A stretch of DNA of 64,000 bases, from positions 1,865,001-1,929,000 of the forward strand of contig OU015567.1 of assembly GCA_907165135.1 (NCBI GenBank). The letters run 5' to 3'. This stretch comes from Oikopleura dioica. Its lineage: Eukaryota; Chordata; Appendicularia; Copelata; Oikopleuridae. Below, one piece after another: positions 1 to 9,500 of the stretch. Position 1 is the first letter of the stretch. The number at the start of each line of letters is the position of its first letter. Below the pieces are notes generated by a model, which made no database searches, was not told where the DNA came from, and saw only the letters and a program-made list of their open reading frames with translations. Both the position numbers and the translations under genes were made by a program.

Positions 1-219
1 AAATCTGATTTTTTCAGTTGAGCCAAAAAAAAGATCGACACCAGTTTTTGGAAAATTGGAGTGATCCCTCAAACCAAAATTTCGAGCCTTTCGAGAGACA
101 ATATTTCCAAATCGGGTGAACTTAGAAGAGATTAAAATATCAGTCTTCGAGGGTTTTTCTTATTCAATAAAAAGATGAATTTTAAACTCCAAAGCTGATC
201 CCTCACGTAAGGATCAGTA

Positions 220-315
220 AGGGCTCTGGATTTGAGCATTGAAAAATTAAGAAGCATAAGCGGGTAAAGCTTTTGCATAATATCTTAAAATTTAGCAAAG
301 CAAATCCAGATCCCT
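220..315. repeat. Short inverted-repeat element
   Basis: The left end AGGGCTCTGGATTTG at 220 is mirrored by CAAATCCAGATCCCT ending at 315. The same terminal motif (AGGGG-TCTGGATT) bounds another short element at 34610-34771, so the two look like one small non-autonomous DNA-transposon family. Both are flanked by short similar bases (ATCAG here) offset by one base from the ends, so the target-site duplication is not clean. Confidence 0.5.
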
Positions 316-363
316 AAATCAGCAAAAGTCAGTTTTCTCGGGTCATATTTAAAAAATAATATA

Positions 364-972
364 CAGTCGTTACGCACAATTCCGGAATTTTTTTCTCAGC
401 GAAATCTTCGGAATTGTGCGGATTTCTGAAGAAAAATTTTCTCCTCTCAAAAAATAAGTTTTTATGGGGTCAATCTCAGAAATGCCTTTTTGATAGACAG
501 CTTTGACTTCATTGAACCTTTTGTTATTCTCATGCTACGATCACGAGATTATTTATTAAATATGTTCAAATTCTAGTTTTGGGCAGTAAGGGAAATGGGT
601 TGATGACTAGGTTCGTGGGACTAGGTTCGTGGGTTTTTGAACAAGCAAAATGTAGGATTTTATATCCCAAATGAGCCTAGTCTTCACGAACCTAGTCCCA
701 CGAACCTAGTCATCAACCCATTTCCTTTACTGACCTAAAATGGGGAAGATACAAAAAAAACATATAATAATTCAAAATTCACGAACCCAGTCACACGAAC
801 CATTTTTTCCGACATGGCATCGACGAACCTAGTCCGACGAACCTAGTCCTCACAAACCTGGTCATCGGTCTCGATTTTTTGTCGGAAATCTCCTGAATTG
901 TGCGATTCGAAATTTTTCGGCTCACCCCGAAATCTCCGGAATTGTGCGTTCCGGAATTGTGCGTAAGGACTG
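364..972. repeat. Foldback/MITE-like element with 24-bp terminal inverted repeats
   Basis: CAGTCGTTACGCACAATTCC starts at 364. Its complement ends at 972 with one mismatch over 24 bp. Internal copies of GGAATTGTGCG lie near both ends. The centre holds a 12-13-bp minisatellite (core ACGAACCTAGTC) and a nested hairpin of about 35-bp arms at 594-632 and 683-722. No transposase frame is present, so it is non-autonomous. The CAGT- ends resemble Tc1/pogo-type ends, but an exact TA duplication is not visible. Confidence 0.75.
594..860. repeat. Minisatellite, unit about 12-13 bp
   Basis: Units related to CACGAACCTAGTC appear inverted at 600-632 and direct at 683-712 and 779-860. They sit inside the inverted-repeat element at 364-972. 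Confidence 0.7.
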
Positions 973-1489
973 TTATAATATATTTATTGCATAATTGATT
1001 ATTTTTAAGTGATACTGTATTTCCGACCCGAGATCATTGTTAGTTCCACAGCTTTCAATTAAATCAAAAACAGTTTTCTTAATTAATCACAAAATTGTGA
1101 CTAAGCTTATTCAATTCAATTTTTGAAATCAGCCTGTGTGACAATTTTCTCCATCGCTTCTGAAAGACTTCAGAAAATCTTGAATACTGCTTAGGGTCGA
1201 CATGAGGCTTTTTCCCTGCTCTGTGGGAAAGTCTTCGATCCTTCACAGAATGAGAAAATGCTTTTACTTTCTGGCATTCTTTTATCATTCACTCTTCCTA
1301 AACTCACTTTTTCTCCAGCGGCCTCGCTGAGATAAACTCAGTGCTACGAAAAAGCGATCAGAAGATAGCGCATTATTCTGAAAGATAAATTATTCTTTTA
1401 GATTCATATTTGAATTATATAAAAACACTTTATTTTGATTTGAGAATATAAGAATGAAAGAAAATTCAATAATGCAAAGAAATTTTGAA

Positions 1490-3051
1490 TTAATCACATT
1501 CGTCTTCATCGATTTCGCCCTTCTCTATGACGTTCACATTATTCAAATTTTCATTTCGCTTATCGGCTAAAACATTCTGTTTGTTTCTTTGATTGAGATC
1601 TCTTCTTATTTTCGAGACGCTTTGTGAGCGATGCTTAGTGCGGTTCACGTGATTCTTTTGTTTGAGCCTCAAATTGACTCACGATGCGGAAGAAAATTAT
1701 TAATTAGAACATATTTTACGATTAAAAGAGACTTTTTAAAGAAAGATCCTTCCTTGAACGAAGCATTAAAAACATTAATTCATCTTTTTCTTCTTTTGTT
1801 TCTATCTTCTTCAACCAGTTAGTCGTTTTTGAGAGCTTTGCCAAAGACACAGTCCATAAATTATGGTTACAAAAGGATGAATTCGAAAAAAATTACAATT
1901 TAAATAAATATATCTTTTCTGAAATTCTTTCCTTATGGCTGTGTTTCTGAATTCTGTGTTCTTCACCAAGGAAAAGGCACGCTCCCTATAAGATTTAAGT
2001 AAGTTAATTTCAAGATTCAGTTTCATACGAAATCCTATTGTCAACGCTGAGAAATTGTCCATCCGATAAAGCGAGTTTTAAAATTTCTCTTGCTCCAAGT
2101 TGATCTTTTCGCAGGCCCTTGTAAGGATGATGGTTTATTTAATAAGAAGCTTGCTTACATACCTTCCGACACTGATAAAGATCTCAGACTCTGCAGCATC
2201 AATTGATTTTCTTGGTGAAGCTTTCACAAGATTTTCGTAAACATGCCAAAATGCCACAAACTCTTGATTGTCTTCTTGTGACGTCTTATCAAGCAAGCGC
2301 TAATGACATCATTGAAAAAAAAACTTATTTTATTTGGTTTACTTTAATAATGTTGACTTTCTTCTGGCCTCGAATTTCTTCCAAAATTAATTTTGTTTTT
2401 TCGTATTCTTCCTTGATCTCTAAGTAAGTCAAGGCCAAACCCTTAATTAAATGATGTATATTTGCAGTTTGAATTCAAATGCAAGAAGCAAAATAGAAGA
2501 TTTCGACGCGCAACATTTAGAAAAAATATACATCCTTGCCTCCGTTGCCCAGATAAAATTATTAATCAACTTGTAAACCAGTGTGATAGAGCCAAGAAAT
2601 AATTTCAACTCGAATTTTGTTGAGGATGACAATTCTTTTAAAATATTCTTTGCATAGTCGTTTGTTGTCTCGTGTCGTTGAAGAACTGGTATAATACTCG
2701 ACTCGAAAATCAAAAGATTTTGAGAATTGACCGCGGCCACTCCATGCCTTCGTAAAGTTCTTATTGATTTTCTTTTTGAAGAAAAAAGAATTCAAATGAA
2801 AATACAAAATTGATTTAGAACTTTACTTGACCCGATGTCTTGAAATAGAGATGTGCAAACGCAAACTTATCAGTGCACTTAACTGAAGCGCTTCGAACTG
2901 ATTGCGAAAAATTTAAAATGTCAGATAGCAAATCCCTGTCTGTCAAAAATAGATTCGACGATCGGCGCGGACCATAATGGTCTTCAATTTGAGAGTAAAG
3001 CTCTGCTCTCAGATCAGAGCGACTATGAGCTTCGCGAGGTTTCAGAAACAT
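1490..3051 (-). CDS. Multi-exon protein, possibly RGS-like
   Basis: The start is ATG at 3051 and the stop is at 1490. Exons that keep one open frame: 2827-3051, 2579-2771, 2343-2419, 2159-2299, 2029-2117, one starting at 1985, and two 3' exons whose edges are less sure. Introns run about 44-160 bp with GT..AG. The middle region (..EFVAFWHVYENL.., then ..FISVGRYGL..LKLALSDGQFLSV.., then ..ERAFSLVKNTEFRN..) resembles the helical pattern of an RGS-homology domain (an EN-x-x-FW-like segment followed by helices). I did not verify this and other helical folds are possible. The C-terminal exon is basic and ends in an acidic run. Confidence 0.5.
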
Positions 3052-3930
3052 ATTATATTAAGCAATTAAACAGAAAAAATAATGCTTTCAAACCTCAACA
3101 GACACTTGTCGATTCCCAAATATGACTTTCCATCAAAGTTAAAAAACGAGTGGTTTCTTGCATGTTATAGACGTGGAAAAGGGCGAAAAGCCGCGTGCCC
3201 GCATGGAATACTCGAAAAGCTCGATTTCAATAGTGAGAAAAGCCGCGCGCGCGAGGAGAAATGTGGAATTTTCAGAAGAGAGAGAAGCCGCGGTTGTGCA
3301 CGGAGAACTATAAATGCGCGGTTTTAGTAGTGAGAAAAGCAACGCGCTTTTTATAAATTGTTTTTTATTTCTAAATCGCTTGCAATTTTCGTTTTAATCT
3401 TTTAACTTTGCTTTTAACCCATTTAACATCTTTGCCACAGCATTATCCGATGTGATACCATATTTGCGCATTTCCTTCGAATTCAAAAATCTTGAGTACA
3501 ATCGCTTGTACATAATCGCTTAATTGCAAATTGTACTGAACAAATCAATTGCCAGTTTTTACCTCCATGATGCTTTGATAGGCTTTGAAATTTAACTCAA
3601 AAGTTATGATATATATTTTTAATGATTAAAACCCTTTCGCATTGTGCATCCAACTTGATGAAGATTTCTCGCCCCAGCGGCTGTTAATTCCGTTATCAGA
3701 AGCTCATTTGCAGAATAAGGGATCACAAAAAAAAATGAAATGTTATCATATTTTTGTTATCCCTGCCTTTAACCTGCGCACGACAACTGAGTCAAGGACT
3801 TTGCAATTTGTGAGAAGACCATAAGTCAGTATAAACAAAAGATTTAATAAAAAGTCGGGTTCTAGGTTCTCTTTAAATATGCGAAGCCCAAGCTGTCACT
3901 AAAATGACATATAGAATAAAATTAAAGAGT
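3052..3930. other. Intergenic stretch with short GC-rich direct repeats
   Basis: At 3180-3350 three or four copies of a GTGAGAAAAGCCGCGCG-like segment are spaced about 50-60 bp apart. They lie just upstream of the minus gene ending its 5' side at 3051 and may be promoter-related. I see no convincing gene in the stretch. Confidence 0.4.
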
Positions 3931-4915
3931 TTATAAAAACCTCAGAATAAAATGAATCTTTGGAACAAGCTCTGACATGATATTCAAATTTCGTAGCTCA
4001 TCCATAACGCCAGTTTTGATTTCTTCAGATTTTCCACCATGAAGTTTAAAAAGGGATAAAAGAAGGGAATTTCCATCTTGATCAATCAAAGATAAACCCA
4101 TAAGCGGGACTTGACGATTTGATAAAAAAGAGCTCATAAAATGTATCGTGATTTTGAAAGGAAACAAGGATTTTCTTGTTAATTATCAATTTAAACGAGA
4201 ACCATTTAATGAGCTCTAGTTGTCGTTGCATCAGAAATTTGGTTACTCTCACGAGAAAAATTAAAATAGTTTAATTCAAATTCATTATTTAAAAGTGCAA
4301 CCCCGGTCCATCGCCAATGTTATCGAAGTCGCATCGTTCAAAAACTGATTTCGTTGTGGGACCAATAGAACGGGAATGACTTGTTAAAAATGACAGGACT
4401 CAATTAATTTAAATCATAAAAAGGAAAGACACGGCTTTCAAGGAAATGAAAAGCCAGGGAAGAGAGAAAGCGGCCTTTAAGACAAAAAAAAAATTTGAAA
4501 ACCAAAGAAATGACAATATAGAAAGCTAAGAAAAGAAAAACTGTGACACTTAAAAGCTGTCACTTTGCTTTTACCAGCGAGTTTATAAAAGTGCTGCTTT
4601 GGTTGGGTCAAAACAAAATTCTTGTTGATTTTTCGCGCTGAAAGTAGTCCGACCTTTTCTTGGTACAAAATAGTCATCGTTTTTTCTCAGATGATGCAAA
4701 CATTGATTGACGTCGATCAAATGTTTTAATAAGCTTATTATAGCTGGAGTCGATGTACCATCCATTTTTGCACATACGAGTAGAAGCTGCATTTGTGGAT
4801 TCCAAATCCTTCTTGACCCCTGTTAAGGTTTAGATATTGTCATTATATTTGAATGAACGCTCAAAATTTTGTTTAAACCAGTTGCCTGTCCTCTTCTGTC
4901 CTTTTCGGGATCATA
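3931..4915 (-). CDS. Coding-like minus-strand exons, model unresolved
   Basis: Three stretches look protein-like: 4850-4915 (IERPKESYDPEKDRRGQ...), 4680-4805 (VKKDLESTNAASTRMCKNGW...) and 3931-4167 (a block with LMGLSLIDQDGNSLLL and LHGGKSEEIK). I could not join them in one frame with GT..AG introns, so they may be exons of one gene, a decaying gene, or a gene using unusual splice sites. No family recognised. Confidence 0.3.
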
Positions 4916-4991
4916 ACTTTCTTTTGGTCTCTCTATCTTCGTAAAAAAATCAGAAAATGAGCTTAAAATAAATAAGTTTAGAACAGAATTT

Positions 4992-5578
4992 TCAAAAGTA
5001 CCATCCGTCGGCGGATCCAGTAAAATCAGTACCAAAAATTTCATCTTCACTCTCATAGTCCATGTCATCTTCAACAATATCAGTATCCTGGAACTCGACT
5101 GACATATCAAGTGCTGAGTCTCTTCTTGTCTTTTCAGTACAAAAAAAGGCTGACGTTTTTGAATATGGTGTGGCAAGAATATCGAAGATTTTATGTCGAA
5201 TCCGTTTTTCGTAAAAATACTCGTCAAAAACAGAAACTTCTATTTGTTCACGTGGCCACAACATTTGTCGGCTTCGTCCATTCTGCTGTTTAATCGAGCT
5301 AAATTTTTTTCGAAAACAAGATAAGTAATAAAAATATACTCGAAGACGAAGCTATTGATTGCAGAGCTTCCAGCTGAAGTGCCTTTTGCAGAGGCACGTA
5401 CGTAATTCTTCCAATTAACTGCTTTACCCTCATAAAAATGTTTTGATTTTTGTTCCCAAACTGCCTCAGTTGTTATTTTTTGCTCGAAACATGCACGTTT
5501 TATCACATCCAATGTTAGTTCACACGAATTATGCTCAGTGCAAAAAGCGAGAGAAATGAATAAAAACAAAATAGCCAT
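4992..5578 (-). CDS. Secreted acidic protein, unknown function
   Basis: Two exons (5340-5578 and 4992-5298) separated by a 41-bp GT..AG intron give one 181-aa frame. Residues 1-14 (MAILFLFISLAFC) are a signal peptide. An upstream in-frame ATG at 5599 would add seven charged residues. The C-terminal 45 residues are acidic (DTDIVEDDMDYESEDE). Without splicing, the first frame would read into ..EADKCC.., which looks like part of a phospholipase A2 motif but is an out-of-frame coincidence. No domain recognised. Confidence 0.6.
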
Positions 5579-5754
5579 TTTTCTCTTATATTCGCCCATG
5601 GCTCAGAAAGAACAAAGCGCGCCTACGCTCTTTAAATAACAGAATCAGCAGAATAAATCGATTTCAATAATCACGTTGTTTTTCTGTGTTAACCCCTGTT
5701 TAATAAGAGTTTCTCAATTTTCATTGAAAAAACCGTAAAAGAAGTCTCTGACTG

Positions 5755-6040
5755 ATTAGAATAGATTTCCGTGGCCTCCGCTTCGGGTCGGCTGTGCCCT
5801 GTTTTTGAGAGAATCGAATACATTGGCGTTGCCTCCCCTTCGGGTCGGCTTCGCCCTGTTCCTGACTGAATTATCTGGCTACCCCGTATGGGTTGGCTTG
5901 GCTCCCTCAATGACTGAACTAAATATGCTTGTATGGCCTTTTCTACGGGCTAGTCTTGCCCTGTCTTTATCCGAATAGAGTATGCTTAGTTGACCTCTCA
6001 TGCAGGTCGGTTTGGCCCCCTTCATCACTGAATTTAATGT
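5755..6040. repeat. Degenerate tandem repeat, unit about 50-60 bp
   Basis: Five copies of a GGCCTCCGCTTCGGGTCGGC-like core followed by GCCCTG and a CTGAATTA-like tail occur at about 5770, 5830, 5880, 5935 and 5995. Copies diverge from each other. A minus-strand frame through part of it (5689-5910) is repetitive and lacks gene context. Confidence 0.65.
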
Positions 6041-6066
6041 GATTTATTTCTTATTTTTTTGAATGT

Positions 6067-6366
6067 TGGTCTTCCACTGATGTTGTGTCTTCCAGCATAA
6101 GGGGTCCTCCGGGGGTCCTCCGGCAGAAAGTGACCAAAGTTGGCTGAAAGTGGCAATTTCTAGCCAAGCTAGACATATTATTTCAAAATTTAATTTTCGT
6201 CTTCCAGCTGATGGTCTTCCACCAGGGAGGTCCTCCGGGGTCCTCCGGCCGAACTAGACCAAAGTTGACCATAGGTGGCCATATACTGGCCGAGCACGGC
6301 CATATATTGAATATTTATAATATTGGTCTTCCAGCAGATAAAGTCCTCCAAGGGGGTCCTCCAAGA
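6067..6366. repeat. Tandem repeat, unit about 120-135 bp
   Basis: Three units start with GGTCTTCCAGC-like sequence followed by a doublet of GGGGTCCTCCGG. They are best matched at about 6067, 6200 and 6328, the last truncated. Between doublets the units share TGACCAAAGTTG. Confidence 0.65.
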
Positions 6367-6581
6367 CAATAACAAAGACTTTCAGCTTCTTTTTCTTTTT
6401 CTGCAGTCATGTGAGGTCGATTACTAAATTTTTTTTTTGGAAAATAATCAGTGATTCAAGGCGAATCTATTGGTCGCCTTCATTTTTTTCCATCTGATTG
6501 CTAAAAAATTTTAGATTTTTAGCACTTTTACACGGCTCTAGAATGACGTCATTCATATTTTTTCATTAATTTTTTTATCTG

Positions 6582-9500
6582 ATGTTGATCAGCAACCTTC
6601 AAAGAGTATTCTTGCCGAAAATGAGCCCTGTAGGATGTCCCTTTCAAAAGCTCATTTTTTGTAAGTTTACCCTATTTATAAGTCATCACGGCACTTTCTG
6701 CTCAGTTTGGTTCGAGGGAGCTCATTTTATCCTCGTTGCATTGACCAGTCAGTCTCGATCAATGTCAGGCAACACTGATATTGAGGTCTACAAGATGCTT
6801 GACTCAGGCGAGCTCCACTTCCTTCAACTTTTCCAATTACGAGAGCCAGTATTATTTTCATCAAGATACAAAATTTGTGGCACCGGCCTATATAAAAGCC
6901 TATTCGATATAGTGATGGGGCTCTTAAACTTGACTCTTTGCGAAATGGGGCACATTTTGTACGTGTTTCTCACAGTACATAAGTTGGATAACTAACTGCG
7001 TTTACTGTATTCGCGAGCTGGATACAAGTGAGCGACGAAGTTTGTATAAAAAGAGCAAGTTTATTGTTGAGTCTCTGAGCGTAAAATAGTAGAGTATATG
7101 TGTGTTGTGTCTCAGTGAGAAATAAGATCGTTTATATATGGTTTTCGTAAACCGTGGTGAGCTGTTAGATCGTGGTGAGTGACTATTTCGTGAGTTGTGA
7201 GTTGATCCTAGTCCATGGTGAACTGTGCTTTCGCGGTTCGCGGCGGAGCGTTTGCGCGTGGTGAAATGCGCTTCGCGAGTCGTGAATAGCGCTTCGCGGG
7301 TCGTGAACTGCGCGCAGCGCGGCGCGGTGAACTCAAGTGGCGGATGACTAATGAGAAACACTACATAATTCCTCCTCCATTTATTTTTAGATCGTTTGTC
7401 TTTCTGGTAGAGGAATGTCCTGTGTTTGTGAGTCCAAGATATCATCAAGGATGTTTGTCCATAATCAGTGATTGTTGTAAAGGATCGTTTTCCATTTGGT
7501 TGTCAGCATCAATGGCGGCTGTCGAGCAAGATCAACCGGAACGTAGTTGATTATTGAGTTTTCGCTTTCGATGAACTGTATTTCTGAACGATCCGAGGTG
7601 TTTGTTGATGAATCTTTTAACCCAAGGTGTTTCAGGTGTTCGTGTATTATGAAGGTGACCTAAGATTTCAGAAATCGTCGATCGGCATTTCGATATTTTC
7701 AAGTCTTTTCAGAAGCTCTTTTTGGAAGTGGAGGCTAAAGGGTGTCCATTTTTCGATCGACCAATAAGGAGCTAGAGCGCCGTTACTTCTTTAATTTCTA
7801 GAATTTGGAGGCCAGCATACTCTTCCCTCTTCTTTTTGAGCATTTGGATCTTCTGAGCGAGCATCTTGTATGAGCTGATTGTTTGAGCAGATGATTTCAT
7901 TAGTGAGCATATTTGAGCAAAATCGTCTTTGAGCAATATTTCATGGGCGAGCAGGATCGTAGTCGGAGTCTCGATAAGAGTGAGCTGTATTGTATTATAT
8001 AACGATTTCATGAGCTTCAAAATCGTTGGTGAGCAGCTTGATAAGAGTGATTTTCGCTGATTGAGAGGACAATTCCGTGAGGCTCAAAATTGTCTATGAG
8101 CAACTTGATAAGAATCAGCTGAACTGATTGAGAGGACGGTTCCATGAGCGTCAAAATCGTCTATGAGCTTCATTGCAGGTTAATTGTTAGAGAAGACATG
8201 AACGTCGAAATCGTCTTTGATAATGAATTGAGCAGACGGTCCCATGAGCGAGCAGAAACGTCTTTGAACAACTTGATCTCGATCGTTTGAGCAGATGAAT
8301 CTTCGAGCGAGCAGAATCATCCTTGAGTAACTTGATTATGAATTATCTGAATGTGACAAAGCAACTGCACGCATTGCTTCACATCTTTAGAGGAGTGGAC
8401 CAAGGTTCAGATAAGCGGTGTTCATCGTGTGCGCAATTGATAAACACATTAGCTGGGTCATGAGAACACAAGTCCAAAGAGGCCTGTATGAAACTTCTGC
8501 ACAGCAAATGAGCGGAACTGGATTCCCTTTGATCATCAGCGGGGATTACTTCGAGCTCTGAAGTGAGCCATTCCAGTGTGCATAAACATTGCCGAAGTTT
8601 TTGATCCAATAAACGAGCTTCAGGTATACCTTAAGAACAGGACTTCGAAAAACAGATGTCGAGCGAACTTCGTAACCAAGTGTGAATAGGAGCAGGAGCA
8701 AGAGCTTAATGGTTTGATTTACATCGTCGTGAGCGAAGGCGATGTTTCAATTTCGGAGCTTGAACTTGAAGTCCATCATCTCTATCAACAGGCTCATGTT
8801 GATCTTTATGAGGGCTTCTGATACTTTGATCTTCTTTTCGTATCATTATGAGCAGGAGCTGGAGCAAGATCTTGATCGAGCTGATCTTCTTCCGCTTTAG
8901 GATCCTCATTTTTATTGAGAACAAATTTTGTTTGATTTTCAGCCATTACAGTTGGAGCGGTCGGATCAGGCTGGTATGTCGCAGGTGTAAGCGGGCATTT
9001 GACAAGGTAACTTTCCAGAGAAATGATCTGCTTTCCCGCAGAGAACAGATGTGTAGATCTCGAGCGCAGGGCAATTTTCTTGTGTCTTTTAGGAGCTTCT
9101 GGTATTGTTGATCTTCGAAGTTGAGCAGAGCAGAATGAAGTGTTATCATGTATTGATTTATTTTTTTGATGAACGATTCCAAGATGTGGACGGCAGCTTT
9201 TTTGAGCGGAAACGGAACATGAAATTGTCGTCCAAATACACATTGATTGCTTGGTAGTCCATAATGGCTTCCATGAGCGATTCGTTACGAGTTGAGCTTT
9301 GAGCTTTTGATAAAATTGATGGTAGATATTTATCGCATTTTCCATTTCATCTCGAGTAGTTAACAGTTGTTCTGATGTGTCGAATTCGGAAAATTGTCGG
9401 TCTTCGATGAACGATGGTCGAAGAATATTGAGCGGTTAACGTCGAATACGAGTTCGAGATAAACTTGAAATTGAGCGAATTGTTTAATCTTCGTTTTTGA

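Larger units (their letters stand above)
1..1489. other. Intergenic stretch, no gene seen
   Basis: No reading frame here looks protein-like on either strand. The stretch holds two inverted-repeat elements (220-315 and 364-972), listed separately. The remainder is AT-rich sequence in which I see nothing. Confidence 0.5.
5600..6581. other. Repeat-rich intergenic region
   Basis: No gene seen. The region is dominated by the two minisatellite blocks listed separately. Confidence 0.5.

Noticed and set aside
5240-5599. EADKCC segment resembling a phospholipase A2 active site
   Set aside because: It appears only if a 41-bp GT..AG intron is read through. The spliced frame is longer, in phase and lacks the motif.
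5689-5910. 73-aa minus-strand frame with repeated SRPE-EAT motifs
   Set aside because: It is a translation of the minisatellite. No start context, splice sites or homology.
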